This document shows positions 1 through 11,000 of a DNA stretch of 39,151 nucleotides, in pieces. The notes beneath the pieces were generated by a model. It was not told the origin of the DNA, ran no database searches, and saw only the letters and a program-made list of their open reading frames with translations. The position numbers and the translations under genes were made by a program. How positions within the stretch are numbered: the stretch's first letter is position 1; the number at the start of each line of letters is the position of its first letter. This DNA comes from a virus. The stretch is taken from IMG/VR virus record IMGVR_UViG_3300030380_005798, positions 1 to 39,151 of that record. One strand, given 5' to 3'.

Positions 1-115
1 GCTGCCCTCCAGCAGCCCCAGGACTTTGATTACCAAACCCAGGAAATATGCCTAACCCACAAAATTCAGAAATTTCAAATCCTAAAGGGGAAGAATTTGT
101 TGGTGGGCTTGCCAT
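1..115 (-). CDS. Partial structural protein, N-terminal 38 codons only
   Basis: The minus strand has an ATG at 115 followed by an open frame to the window edge, beginning MASPPTNSSPLGFEISEF and continuing with a Gly/Pro/Ala-rich stretch ending near GAAGGQ. It lies 13 bases downstream of the 129-2768 gene and in the same direction, so it probably continues the fibre/structural series. No domain can be named from 38 residues. There is no clear Shine-Dalgarno; the start is chosen because it is the first in-frame ATG after the preceding stop. The rest of the gene is outside the window. Confidence 0.55.
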   Translation of the reverse strand, partial: MASPPTNSSPLGFEISEFCGLGIFPGFGNQSPGAAGGQ

Positions 116-128
116 ACTAAACTGATGA

Positions 129-2768
129 TCATGCGGGGTTTAAGTCAATCACAGGTAAAGCTACAGAACCGTTGGCTGTTCCTAACAATTTTGTCCCGTC
201 AGCACCCATGGTTTTAGCATAGAAGTCATCGGAATAGGCTGTAACTTCAAAGGTTACCGAAGGATACGTGAAATGCGTAGCAGCGGCATAGTCAGTTATA
301 TTTATATCTGTCCCATCAAAGTCGCTAGAGAATATCTGCTCGCCAATAGTGAGTCCTAAAGTATTGCGTTGCCTGCCGTCTTCTTTATCAAACTGAGCTT
401 TTGGACCAAATGGTATGAACTTTTCATTACCCCCTCTAACATCAGGCTCGGGTAAACAGAAACCCACAAAGTCTTGAGCCTGATCTCTTTGTAGCCAGGG
501 GCATGCCGCCTCATTATTTGCGAAACCGTCATTATTGCCAAAGTTATGATTTAAGATAGGCCAAGCAACATTGATAATAAAATATGTTTTAGCTTTAGTT
601 ATCCAAATACCACCATGGTGAGCGGGCTCTTGAGGTGGGTTACCGGGTCTAAACACGTTGAACGATTGAGAGGCAATAGGACAGCAGTTTAAGTAGTTAA
701 CATTTACGTGATAAAAGTTATTGTTGTTATTAGCTAACTGAATTTTTTTAGAGACATAAGCTATTTGCTGATATTTTCTAGATGTTATTGACGTTATCTC
801 CTCTCCAAATTGCTTCGGTTCATACCTAGTCATGTTGTTAGGAGGTCCACCTCCTAAAATACCAGGAGTAGAATCATTAACATCATCAGGGTTCTCAGTG
901 GGCCTACCAGGACCTGTCTGGCGCTTCCAAGGAACCATGCCCGCTGCTTTGGGGTTACCGTGAGCTACGATCATAGCATGGTTTAAATTGATGCAGTCAG
1001 TCGGTCTGTTATCGTTAAGGGCTCTCTGCGTATGCCAAGTAGCTTTATCCCATGCTGGAAATGCTCCGATCGATCCTCTAGGATATCCAAACTCATCTTC
1101 TATATTTGAAATTATAGTATTATACTCTTCGTTACGGTGGTCATACTGGCGAACTAAAGCACCCTCAGCCCCGAACCTAAATCCTCCTGTGATGACTCCT
1201 GCCGCTACAACGCGAGGACCACCCCCGCCGCCACCGGGTGGTGGTGGATCCGAGGGGTCTTGTCCCTCAGAGGGTAGCCTGTTACGCAAATCGGTATAAA
1301 TTTCATTCTTAACTTTCTCTAGGTGAGCTTCAGTTACAACCGGGTTAGCAATAGAAACTTGAGGTGTCGCAGCCGCAATACCTGCTCTTTCGTTATATGC
1401 AAGTTCAGCGGTTCTAAAGAAAGGTCGAATGTCGATAATGTCGCTGTTATCAACAAGGTTTGCAAGCTCACCACTACGACGAGTAACCCTTACGTAAGCA
1501 ATAGGGAGAATACTCTGACCTATTAGAGGATAAGCCGTTGACTCCAAGTTCTCTGCTAATACAGGAGCAAGGTTCATAAGGTCATCGGGAGAAGGGAACG
1601 AACCTCTAATAACTCCGGCAGATGTAACAAACCCATTATTAGCATCAGAGTTTTGGTCACCAGGGTGAGCAAGCATCAACGGAACTCCATCTAAACTTAA
1701 TTGAACTCTATCATCGGATGAATCATCGTTGGATGCGGTCTGTCTGGAAATGCCAATACCTGCACCCTTAACAACGCCCAAAGCAGGCTCAGTTAAAACG
1801 GTGGGTTGCCCATTCTCATCAAATCTAGGAATGTGAGTTCTGGACTCATCCACAGCTTTGCTGTAGATAAACACTAAGTCTATGCGTTCATTGTTTGGTA
1901 ATGTAACTCTGGTGCCGTTTGAATCTATAAAGAAAAAATCGTCATTGTTAGGCTCAAAGTCTGGAACAGTTATTTCAAGCTCCTCAGGAACGTCAACAAT
2001 TGATGTGCGAGTAACGCCTCTCCATCTTTTAATGAACGCTGATTCCAATCTACCCATGGCGCCTGCGCTTTCATCACCAAATACATTTTTTAAAAGTTTT
2101 AAATCAACACTGGCAGAATCAGTGGTATGCTTTAAAATACTTCCTATAAAGTTGGGGTATAAAGGTCTGTCATCCGGTGAGGTAAACTCGCTGTCTAACT
2201 CTCTGTAGTCAGCGTCTGTTACGTTCATGACATCAGGCAATGGCCCAGATACATCCTCGTCTGCAATGGGAAACACGAAGGATCTCTCAGCTAAACCATT
2301 CATGTTTAGTGCATCGCCATTGATACCATCCTGAAATTGTTGAAGAACATTTTGAAGATCAGCGGTGTTTACAGTTCCGACGCTGTATTCATTGTCTGGG
2401 GAAATTACATCGTTTTCAACCGTGTTAGTAAAACCGGCAATCTGCACAATAACTTGAAGAGGTGTAATATCAAAAGCGTTGTTAATCCTGGCGCTGTATT
2501 TACCGGGCTTAACTCTAACTTGACGATCATTTCCTGTGGCAAAAGGTTTTAATTCAGAGAAGCCTGATCTGTCTATCTCTATTTCTTTCTTATTGTTTTG
2601 TTTGGTAATAATTCCGTCAACTTGATCTTTAAGAAAGTTTGAGCTTTCTTCTAGTTGCTTGATGGGAATATTATCAACTTCAAAGTAGTAGGGGTCATTA
2701 GCTTTGTAGTGCCTGACCGGACTTACAAAAGAGAAATTGGTGTCATAATATGTAACTTCGTTAGCCAT
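129..2768 (-). CDS. Large virion fibre/structural protein with N-terminal docking motif and Pro/Gly hinge
   Basis: This 879-aa protein is probably a virion appendage, but its fold is not recognised. Around residues 20-50 it has an HYKANDPYYFEVDNIPIKQLE segment that matches, in pattern, the N-terminus of the next gene upstream (2768-6328), suggesting a shared attachment module. Near residue 509 a run of prolines then glycines (PPPPGGGGGG) forms a flexible hinge separating an N-terminal half rich in Asp/Asn/Pro from a C-terminal half rich in aromatic and Asn residues, which may be the receptor-binding part (inference). The start ATG overlaps the TAA of the upstream gene in TAATG, so translation is probably coupled. 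It could instead be a baseplate-associated protein; a specific T4 equivalent cannot be assigned. Confidence 0.75.
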   Translation of the reverse strand: MANEVTYYDTNFSFVSPVRHYKANDPYYFEVDNIPIKQLEESSNFLKDQVDGIITKQNNKKEIEIDRSGFSELKPFATGNDRQVRVKPGKYSARINNAFDITPLQVIVQIAGFTNTVENDVISPDNEYSVGTVNTADLQNVLQQFQDGINGDALNMNGLAERSFVFPIADEDVSGPLPDVMNVTDADYRELDSEFTSPDDRPLYPNFIGSILKHTTDSASVDLKLLKNVFGDESAGAMGRLESAFIKRWRGVTRTSIVDVPEELEITVPDFEPNNDDFFFIDSNGTRVTLPNNERIDLVFIYSKAVDESRTHIPRFDENGQPTVLTEPALGVVKGAGIGISRQTASNDDSSDDRVQLSLDGVPLMLAHPGDQNSDANNGFVTSAGVIRGSFPSPDDLMNLAPVLAENLESTAYPLIGQSILPIAYVRVTRRSGELANLVDNSDIIDIRPFFRTAELAYNERAGIAAATPQVSIANPVVTEAHLEKVKNEIYTDLRNRLPSEGQDPSDPPPPGGGGGGPRVVAAGVITGGFRFGAEGALVRQYDHRNEEYNTIISNIEDEFGYPRGSIGAFPAWDKATWHTQRALNDNRPTDCINLNHAMIVAHGNPKAAGMVPWKRQTGPGRPTENPDDVNDSTPGILGGGPPNNMTRYEPKQFGEEITSITSRKYQQIAYVSKKIQLANNNNNFYHVNVNYLNCCPIASQSFNVFRPGNPPQEPAHHGGIWITKAKTYFIINVAWPILNHNFGNNDGFANNEAACPWLQRDQAQDFVGFCLPEPDVRGGNEKFIPFGPKAQFDKEDGRQRNTLGLTIGEQIFSSDFDGTDINITDYAAATHFTYPSVTFEVTAYSDDFYAKTMGADGTKLLGTANGSVALPVIDLNPA

Positions 2769-5700
2769 TAGTTATCCTTAGTGAGATCAAAGTTGTTAAC
2801 TGATAATAGTCCCAGTCCATATGGTAAATCTGTTCTAGGAGATTCTCCCCCAAGCCTGTCAGTTGGTAAGAATATCTCTACAACTCTTCCAAGACCTGAC
2901 TTGCCAACAGAATTGTGTTTAGCGTTGGCAAAAGCGTTTGCAGCCGATTCATCTAATGATGCCAAAATTGTATCTGGATTGGTCATCATTGCTGATGCAT
3001 AATAAAAACCGCTAGCGACGACTTTATCAGGTGTCGCATCACCCGCAGTTGTAGCTGACAAGTTCAGTATTGAGGTATGTATAGAACTGGGATGAGGGAA
3101 TCCTTCGGTAGATACATGATCTGGTATAGTAGCCCCAGAAAAATTATAACCTTGAGAAAAGATTTGATGAATGATTCCACTTAAATCTGTTCCAACATTA
3201 TTTCTCATTGACCTAGCCACAGGATTGACCGAGAAGAATAATCTAAAGGGTCCAAAATTCTCAAATTCAGATTTACCTAAAAGGTGTTGATTACTTTCAT
3301 CTCTGCCATAGTAGTCTAACAACGAGAGAGAGCTAGTGTCGGGTGTAGAGCTAGGAGCACCCGAGACATCACCCCAGGTCCCTGAAGGTCCAAAGTAACC
3401 TGAATCAAAGGGGTGAACCCCAGAGATCGACAGGTATGAAGCCTTAAGGTTAGAAGTGTCTGCAATATTCCAGATGTGTAGCCTACTACATTTTGCTCCA
3501 GGAAGAGGATCAGACCCCTGATAATCGTAAGCGTATCCCGAAGTGTTAGCCCATCCACAAGGGAAGTGAACGTTCAAGAGATTAACTCTACTATCATCAA
3601 CCGCTCTAACACTCATACCCCCTGTTGTAATGGCAGATACAGTTCCCAATATTGATTGAGCATACTTATAGTTAGTAGCCGATGGAGTGTCTGTTGAAAA
3701 CTTATATCTATTTTCGCTACCTACTGTTGGTATGCCCGCTGGATTTTCCCAGACCCCGTCAGCGCCATCGTCGAAGTTGGCATTAGGATATAGTTGCATC
3801 CAACCGTTACTAACACAAATAGCTTGAGCATCAGTTAAGTTATAATTGTAATGATCAAAATTTTGTGCAGAGCAGTGAGGGCTACCTTGCCACTTATCCT
3901 TCCAGTAGCCTAAGTCTTTTATATTTATACTAGACTTTCTATTAGCTACCAGAGAGGCTCTAGTGGAGTGCAATTCAACCATAGTGTGATTACTTCCGTC
4001 TGTAGATAAGTTGAAGGAAGACACCATTAGATCACCGTTTTGATCCCTATGAGGTCCGAAGTCAATTAATGAGTAATCTTCAGCTAGAGCATCAACACCC
4101 AACCTCATAGCTGCGGTGGGTCCTTGAAGATATATCGCAGACTGCTTACCGGCGTAAAGCCCCGCAAGCTTTAGTTGATACTCTCTAGTGGTAGGACCTA
4201 TGAAAACATTAGCACCCTTAGAAGAACCTCTACAGGTTATGCTAGAGTTACGGGTAGCTTTAATCATTGCGCCATAGGTTGTTTGAACATCCACTAGATC
4301 AGCATCCGTCCCAATATTCGTTCTATCAATGTGAGCATGCACTAAATCTAATTTAGAGTTGTTAGTGGCTTCAATAGAGGGGAGCAGTGTCGATGCCTTT
4401 ACAGCAGAATCTTTCATTAATCTAGGATTAGTGCATCCGAAAGCTCCGCTGGTATAAATCAACCCATATGTAGTGGGTACAGAACTAGTAAACAGTGGTT
4501 TAATAGTAGCAGAGTCGCACCTAATGTCTGATCCGTTTGATGTAAAAGCAAGTTGAGACATTTGGTAATCCTCAGGTGCCGTTGGAAGAACCAAAGAACC
4601 CTTGTAAAGATCTTTATTGTAAATAAGGTGAGAGTTTTTAAGATTCAAAGCTGTGGATTGATTCACAGTGCCTCTCAAGGAATCTACCTCAATATTTGAA
4701 TTTTCGGAATCTAGTCCGAAATAGTTTCCGTCAAGATTTATACGACCACTTAATCGAAGATTACTGTTAGTTAGCTTAATACCAGACTCAGTGTTAAGCT
4801 CTGCGATTAATTGCGTGGCATCTTGCCATTGACCCGCAGTCGCTCCAGTGGAGAGTCCATCTAATTCTGTTCTTCCTCCGACTATGTCAGAGTTTACACA
4901 GTGAACACCTATGTCGTTTCGGGACACACAGTAAAGAGCCTCCATGGAGGGCGCAGGAAGTCCTGATAAAGCGTAACCATCGTAAACAGCGGACACAGAT
5001 TGTCTAGACTTTTCAATATCTCGATCGTAAGTAGATTTTATATTGATAGTAGAATTTACGGCATATATACCTGCACCATAAGAAGATTGTTTTAAGTAGA
5101 AATCTCTCTTATCAGCAAATGGAACTCCCACTCTAGAGCCATCTTTGAATCCGTAGTTTCTGTATCCAACAAATCCTCTTAGAAGATTCACCTCAGAATT
5201 GTCTGCATATAGACCAGCTTGTTTACACCGGGACGCAGAGCATCTCTCAAGGTTGACTGTAGAGTTTTTTATCTCAATACCTCTCTCTGTGGTATTTTCT
5301 CCGTCTACATTGAAGTTTCTTATGAAGATCGGGCCGTTGCACTCGGTAACCTTGATGAAGTCTAATTTGTTTAGGTAAGCGAAAGCGGCAGCGGCTGTGT
5401 TACTATTATTATTGGCTTGAGTACCATCGCCCCAGTTTATTTCAGTTTTATTCAGTTGATTTAACGTGCTAACATCAAAGGAATTCATATTGTCTACACC
5501 CGTTCTATTTGCAGGTATAACATCAAAGGCACTGAATGCGAAGGATGAAGCCGCAGCATACGATGCAGCAGCCAAGTTCCAAGGAGCTATGTCGCTGCCA
5601 ATAGCGGCAGTAAGTCTGTTATTTTGCTTACCTAATACCTTACGAGAAAACACATATGATTTTACTGTGTTGCCTCCTGGATTTGTTGTACCATAGCGAG

Positions 5701-6328
5701 CATCTGTCCAACGATTTACCGCAGAAGATATGTATTGACCATTTACAAACATCTGAGCGGATTGCATATCGTATGATAAACTGGGTGCCGAAGCTCCACC
5801 CTGTAAAGCCTCCATCGCACTAACTATGGGAGTTACCGAAGATGCAATTTTGTAATCAGAATAATTGGTAAGATACTCCTGAGCAGTCATCCCATTTCCA
5901 CTAGTGTCTAAGGCTCCAGCGAACGCACTATTCCTGTTAATAATTTCTAACGAACCATCAGGACCGAAAGCCTTATTGGAAATATGTAAACCACCAAGGT
6001 CTCCGAAACTTGCCACCTCAACTAGGATTGGATAATTAATAACTTCAGGTAAAGCGTTTATACATCCGCTTAATGTAGTGAAGTAAAGAGGATTGCAGGA
6101 AGATGTTGCATCAGCAGAAACAATAAACGACATGCCTGTTAATGCAGATGTCGGATGCCCTAGTTTTTCCCAGAGAAGCTGAGTTCTTTCATCTAAATCA
6201 TGAAGAGGCAGGTTGTCTTGCTCAAAATTGTAAAAAGAACTAGCATCATACTTTGTAACATTATCAGTCCAACAGACTAATAAATCGTTAGTTCCGCCCT
6301 CTACGTATACATCACTTGGGTTTAACAT
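2768..6328 (-). CDS. Giant tailspike/fibre with predicted right-handed beta-helix
   Basis: This 1186-aa protein looks like an elongated beta-helical tailspike or fibre. Residues about 31-50 carry the YNFEQDNLPLHDLDE motif shared with the 129-2768 gene. Near residues 65-130 comes a pectin-lyase-type opening (a block with INALPEVINYPILVEV). From about 346 to 570 there are repeated turns of the form G(I/L)xxxNSxxNxxx, such as GIEIKNSTVNLERC, GIYAVNSTINIKS and GIKLTNSNLRLSG, which is how parallel beta-helix coils look in sequence. Further rungs recur later (SRVNLLNVHF). No polysaccharide-degrading active site can be identified by eye, so whether it depolymerises surface glycans or only binds is open. 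It starts one base after the stop of 6330-6947, within the tightly packed late series. Confidence 0.75.
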   Translation of the reverse strand: MLNPSDVYVEGGTNDLLVCWTDNVTKYDASSFYNFEQDNLPLHDLDERTQLLWEKLGHPTSALTGMSFIVSADATSSCNPLYFTTLSGCINALPEVINYPILVEVASFGDLGGLHISNKAFGPDGSLEIINRNSAFAGALDTSGNGMTAQEYLTNYSDYKIASSVTPIVSAMEALQGGASAPSLSYDMQSAQMFVNGQYISSAVNRWTDARYGTTNPGGNTVKSYVFSRKVLGKQNNRLTAAIGSDIAPWNLAAASYAAASSFAFSAFDVIPANRTGVDNMNSFDVSTLNQLNKTEINWGDGTQANNNSNTAAAAFAYLNKLDFIKVTECNGPIFIRNFNVDGENTTERGIEIKNSTVNLERCSASRCKQAGLYADNSEVNLLRGFVGYRNYGFKDGSRVGVPFADKRDFYLKQSSYGAGIYAVNSTINIKSTYDRDIEKSRQSVSAVYDGYALSGLPAPSMEALYCVSRNDIGVHCVNSDIVGGRTELDGLSTGATAGQWQDATQLIAELNTESGIKLTNSNLRLSGRINLDGNYFGLDSENSNIEVDSLRGTVNQSTALNLKNSHLIYNKDLYKGSLVLPTAPEDYQMSQLAFTSNGSDIRCDSATIKPLFTSSVPTTYGLIYTSGAFGCTNPRLMKDSAVKASTLLPSIEATNNSKLDLVHAHIDRTNIGTDADLVDVQTTYGAMIKATRNSSITCRGSSKGANVFIGPTTREYQLKLAGLYAGKQSAIYLQGPTAAMRLGVDALAEDYSLIDFGPHRDQNGDLMVSSFNLSTDGSNHTMVELHSTRASLVANRKSSINIKDLGYWKDKWQGSPHCSAQNFDHYNYNLTDAQAICVSNGWMQLYPNANFDDGADGVWENPAGIPTVGSENRYKFSTDTPSATNYKYAQSILGTVSAITTGGMSVRAVDDSRVNLLNVHFPCGWANTSGYAYDYQGSDPLPGAKCSRLHIWNIADTSNLKASYLSISGVHPFDSGYFGPSGTWGDVSGAPSSTPDTSSLSLLDYYGRDESNQHLLGKSEFENFGPFRLFFSVNPVARSMRNNVGTDLSGIIHQIFSQGYNFSGATIPDHVSTEGFPHPSSIHTSILNLSATTAGDATPDKVVASGFYYASAMMTNPDTILASLDESAANAFANAKHNSVGKSGLGRVVEIFLPTDRLGGESPRTDLPYGLGLLSVNNFDLTKDN

Positions 6329-6329
6329 A

Positions 6330-6947
6330 TTATCCGAATGAAATTGTCCACCTGAACACTAAACCGAAGTCTGATGTTTTTCTAATGGAACTAAAGTATC
6401 TATAAGCTGCCAGTATCGATGTTTCGGTCGCACTCGCTTTTGGATTCTTAATGAATAATCCAATTTCGTTTAAAGGAATCTCAGAATTACCTGTTCTGCT
6501 TAAATTGTTGCAGGAGTCCTCATCTATGAATATTGTGAATCTAACCGTCTTATCGTCCACCTTCGTAACTTTGGTAAACGGAATTTTAGCATAGATTTCT
6601 TCGTCAGTACCGGCTACGTTGTCCGCCCAACGGAATCCAGAAACAACGGATAGGTTGCTATCAGCCGTTCCAAGATACTCTTCAAAAGTATTTAAGGCCC
6701 CCGATAAGCTGTTAGTAGAACTAACTTGCAGCCCCTCCTGACCGCTTACACCTAGCTGAAACCTGTCTATCTGATAATCAGTTATTGATTCGGAACCTAT
6801 CCTAGCATACAGGTGTGAGAGTGCCCATCCAAATCCAGAGACGATAACATTATCCTCATCGTAGACAAGCTCTTCCTCACCGTTTGCGACTTTGTGAATG
6901 GATAAATGGCCGCGAACACCAAGTTGACTTAACAGTGATTTATTCAT
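6330..6947 (-). CDS. Virion structural protein, possible fibre/baseplate connector
   Basis: This 205-aa protein has a layout I associate with small structural proteins near phage fibre genes: an opening strand segment (LVYDEDNVIVSGFGWALSHLYA, in two halves, residues about 27-48), a middle segment with QIDRFQLG, and a closing segment with PLNEIGLF, YRYFSSIRKT and LVFRWTISFG. The closing strand resembles the ends of many phage tail-associated beta proteins. I cannot give it a T4 name. It lies one base from the stop of the upstream gene and one base from the start of the giant spike gene, so it may join that spike to the baseplate (inference from position). Confidence 0.6.
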   Translation of the reverse strand: MNKSLLSQLGVRGHLSIHKVANGEEELVYDEDNVIVSGFGWALSHLYARIGSESITDYQIDRFQLGVSGQEGLQVSSTNSLSGALNTFEEYLGTADSNLSVVSGFRWADNVAGTDEEIYAKIPFTKVTKVDDKTVRFTIFIDEDSCNNLSRTGNSEIPLNEIGLFIKNPKASATETSILAAYRYFSSIRKTSDFGLVFRWTISFG

Positions 6948-6948
6948 T

Positions 6949-8040
6949 TTATTTGAAACTAAATATTAAATTGATTGTGGGGCCACCATTAGTAAACGCA
7001 TTAACTCCAAGACCTCCGTTTTCGATCAGAATTTTGTATCCTGATAGGTCGTTGGGATCTGCACCCGGTGGAGAAGTATCGTTATCTCTGTGAAACAAAG
7101 GATTATCTATGAAAGTAACTTTGTTGACTAGTTTATATTTTCTAATATTATTTAGAGCATTCCAATCATAAGGAGGTAATAATCCAGAATTAAGCATCTG
7201 CTTCATATCCAAACAATAAACTCCAATATGCTTGATACCTCCAAACCCTGCCAACGTAGCGGCATCTCCTCCACTGACCACTACTGAAAGTTGTAGTTCA
7301 GCACTGGCAGGATGGCCCGGTTCTGCTGAAACTAAAACGGCCCCACCAGATAAAGCGTTTTTAATATCGCTTTCACTTACGATTGCACTGGGATTTATGG
7401 TTAAGTAACCATCCTTGTCCATCAATGCACTTGTGTTAAAAAAGCTTGTGAAAGATCCAGAGAAATTTTGAAAAGATCCTGACGGAGAAACGTTATAGAA
7501 GATATAATCAGAACTAGACGAGGGTGCAAACCCTCCAACCTTGTTCCAAACCGAGCTAAATAAAGGATCAATTGCAGCGTTAGGATAATGACCTAAATCG
7601 GGAAGCGCACTGAAATGCTCATGATCTGATAAGTTTAGACTTTTGGTTGATTTTCTTTCTAGTCTGGTGTCTAAGACTGAAGGATCTTCAGGCCAAGACA
7701 CGTATGTTGCAGAAAAATCTGCGTAAGTTGTCTGATTAACGTAAGAGCTAGTGGTTGAAATAAAATGAAGGGCAGAGGCATTTCTATTGAAAACTCCAAA
7801 GTACCCTTGATCATAGGAGCTTGCCCCTCCACTTCCTGTAGTAGCAAAAGAAGTTTCACTTATACTACTAATAGCGTGAGAGTGAAATCCATCAAATCCT
7901 TGAGCATCCTTACCAAAAGTTACCGCTTGGAAAGTGTAGTTTGAAGCGTCAAGTATGGCGCTAGCAGCAGGCAAATAAACTAACGCCGGATTCACGGTTA
8001 GCGCATCAGTTAATACCTCTCCAAAACCTTGAGTAAACAT
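6949..8040 (-). CDS. Virion structural protein of unknown role
   Basis: This 363-aa protein is Ser/Thr/Asn/Phe-rich with no charged helices, as expected for a beta-rich virion component. Readable segments are LPAASAILDASNYTFQAVTFGKD near the start (residues about 22-45) and a C-terminus with YKLVNKVTFIDNPLF and GGPTINLIFSFK, similar in ending style to the neighbouring 205-aa protein. Its position between the gp7-like baseplate gene and the fibre genes would suit a baseplate-to-fibre adaptor such as T4 gp8, gp9 or gp10, but I see no sequence motif proving equivalence. It starts two bases after the stop of the gp7-like gene. Confidence 0.6.
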   Translation of the reverse strand: MFTQGFGEVLTDALTVNPALVYLPAASAILDASNYTFQAVTFGKDAQGFDGFHSHAISSISETSFATTGSGGASSYDQGYFGVFNRNASALHFISTTSSYVNQTTYADFSATYVSWPEDPSVLDTRLERKSTKSLNLSDHEHFSALPDLGHYPNAAIDPLFSSVWNKVGGFAPSSSSDYIFYNVSPSGSFQNFSGSFTSFFNTSALMDKDGYLTINPSAIVSESDIKNALSGGAVLVSAEPGHPASAELQLSVVVSGGDAATLAGFGGIKHIGVYCLDMKQMLNSGLLPPYDWNALNNIRKYKLVNKVTFIDNPLFHRDNDTSPPGADPNDLSGYKILIENGGLGVNAFTNGGPTINLIFSFK

Positions 8041-8042
8041 TT

Positions 8043-11000
8043 TTATACTTGCTTTATAGTAAACTTATCTATAACCGAAGTGGGGAAAATAGAAGCACCT
8101 AAGGTTATCATGATCCCATCGTAACGGTAATCAATTCTAGAACCTCCCTTAGATTCCATTATAGTCTCAGTTTTGTTTGAATCTCTGCTTGCATATCCAA
8201 CTGCTGCATTTTTACCAGATAAGTTATTGAAATGTTTAAAGACATCGAATAGATCTTGTTTATCTAAAGTGACTCTAAACTCGTCGCATTTATCTTTAAG
8301 ATAAGTTAGATCACATAAGGGATTTTGAAGCGTACCTGCCTCAAATATTTGTGAGAGTTTATTCATGGTCATGTCTTGCACTGTCAGTTTATCTAAAAGC
8401 ATAAACTCGTCTGGTTGAGCGCCAGGGAGCATAAAAGCCTCTATGACATAATTTTGATTAAGTCTGTGTAGCTGATCAAAAGTGTTTGATGACGGGTGTG
8501 TAGCTAATGCTTGATATTCTCTTGGAACTCTAAGCTCTCTATTTCTTGTGTTAAATTCAATTTCAAAACTATCAATAGAAGAAGCACCTAGCCCTAACAC
8601 TGGAGATCTTCTATTAATGACATCATCCAAACATTCAAAAGTAGAAGAAGCGGTCTGCGTATCATTAGCTCTACTGGGCGTAAATCTAACATGAGCGTAC
8701 TCAGATAGCATATCCGCTCTGGTGATAAGTTGATCATGTTGAACCCAAGAGCCTTCGGGAGTGAAGCTCCACATTTTACCTCCCTCTGGCTTTGTATGTA
8801 TCCAAACACCTACTGATCGACCACCAACAGTTAATCCAGAATCTCTACTGACAATAGTTCTTAAATTTATCTTATAATCGTGTTCCGGTGATAAGAAATT
8901 ATTGGATATGGGGTGGTCTGCATCTGCCTCATATTTGGAGATATCAAATCTCAATCTCGTAGCAGCACCTATCCCAGACCTCATTAAAACCAATGTCTTA
9001 TCAAACAGGAAGGGATCTTCATAAGATTTTCTCTCAGTCCCAGGAACTCTAATTACAGAGAAGGAACTATCATCCTGCGTTCCTGATGTAAGAACCAACT
9101 CGACACCATCCAAAATACCAGAGGAAACACGTTCAAAAGTATCAAGATACATGTCGTCATCTGCACTAGCTAGGAAAGACCCAGTGCCTGTAAACTCAGT
9201 ATCTGTAACAGTGAACTTGAATGGATCGTCCAATCGAGTGGATATGCTACTTTCATTTATTCCGAATTTATCAAAATTGTGATTGTATAACAACGGACCA
9301 TAGGTATGAGAGAATATATTAGCCCCGTCTAAGTTCTGAACATCATTGCTTAGTCTGTGATTTTTGAAATTATCTTGATATATATGAAATAGTCTGTGTA
9401 AGTCTCTACCGAACTTAAAGTTATAGTAATCACTTACTGAGGCAGGGAAAGTATAACCATCCACATTTGCATTAGTGGCGCTGGTTACGAAGGATGTAAC
9501 GTCTCCGTTTACCAAAGCTTCAACTCTAGCTATCTCCTGAAGATGATCAATTCTTTCAGCTTCAGTGGTAGCTAAAGACAATGCTGAGAATAGATCATTT
9601 AAGTAAGAGTTGAAAAAAGCTATGTTATCTTGAATGTCTACTTGGGCTCTAACATTTTTTCTATTCTCACCAATTCTATGCATGGCTGCGTAGATCCCCG
9701 GCAGTTGACCCCTGTCAACCGTCCTATCTTTGTTTGATTTAAAAGTTCCTGAAGCTCCTCTGATGTTTAAAGTGTTGCTAACTGGATATTGAAAATATTC
9801 ATTTTGAGAGTTTAAATTCTCACATTGATGCCAAATATCGGGAAGGTTTATATGACTGCTCACTGAAGCGTAAGTCATTGAACTTGGAATTAAGCCTAAT
9901 GGTATGCCGCTTATCTGCGTAGTTCCTGAGGCCATGTCAAAGTCTACAGGCATGTTAAAGCCAGTCCTGTCATAATACCCATTGAAGGGCATAACTTTCT
10001 CATAAGATTTTCTCCTGGCAGTATTCCTAGGGAAAGGCCCTGAAACCACGAAGGACCGGGGATTAGCCAGAGACTGAGTAGCCGCCCTATCTAGTGTTTG
10101 ACCCTCAGGATTTATCCCTCTTTTGAATGTGTTGAAGTGAATGCCGGATGTTATAATATTCTGACCAGCAGCCACATCTAACTCCTCCCTATCAATGTAT
10201 AGTAATGGAAGAGCACTGCCTGACTCAAAACTAAACGTGTCAGGTGGTCCTGAAACTTCAAGACTTATTAAAGGAATAGAGTGTGCAGGAGCAACCTTAG
10301 CAACTGATTTAGATACGAAGGTTAAAGCATCCTGGCTATCAACATCATCTAAATCTTTCTTCGTGAAATCAAACTCGGAGGCGCTTAAAACTAATTTAAA
10401 GTGCGAGGATTTACCAGACCACAAAGAGGCATAATCAAATCTATTATCATTTAGATTTAATATTAGATTTTCTAAGTTAGGAGGAGAATTATACCCAGAT
10501 GTAAAAATCAACCACGATCCCAGCTTAGGCTCATCATCCTTAGCCATGGCATTATCATGGATATATCCACTAACCTGTGTGGCAAAGTTCTGACTACATC
10601 CAAAACATACTAGCCTATCAGCTATAAATGTGAGCATGTCAGGAGTAAGCTCCGTGTTCACATAGTAGGGATACTCCTCAAACGGAGGAATTTCATAATC
10701 TCTGCCCCGATAGTTGTATAGTTGAAGTTGTTGAGTAATAGCCGAAAATCTTTCTTGAAATTCAATATAAATTTCTAATAGAATTCTGTCTACAGCCAGT
10801 CTAATATTCTCATCCATACTAGCTGTAGAGTATCCCTTGACATTCATATCCTGAGCTTTATCGGATGTCCAAGTATCAAAGCTCTTAAATGTGGGAGACT
10901 CCGTGGCTAGAGCGTAGTAGATTAAGAAAGGAACATAAGATTCCCACAGTTCGGTTAAACGACCTTCAATGGGGAATTTATTTTTAGGGAAAACTGTCTC

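Noticed and set aside
299-306. Exact TATAAATA on the minus strand (late-promoter octamer); further copies at 3922-3929, 18290-18297, 20587-20594 and 36287-36294
   Set aside because: All lie inside coding sequence, and in AT-rich DNA a few copies per 39 kb are expected by chance. Those at 18290 and 36287 are within about 100 and 46 bases of a downstream start and could be real, but nothing else supports them.
988-1299. Plus-strand frame with a Pro-rich segment opposite the fibre hinge, and similar long antisense frames at 31771-32088, 33233-33607 and 25205-25570
   Set aside because: They are shadows of real genes: low-complexity or shifted readings with no start signal and no domain.
6255-6290. 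LVCWTxNV wording shared between the giant spike N-terminus and the gp53-like protein (with 14 identical bases, near 21460)
   Set aside because: It is short enough to arise by chance in 39 kb, and the surrounding sequence does not align; not enough to claim common origin.
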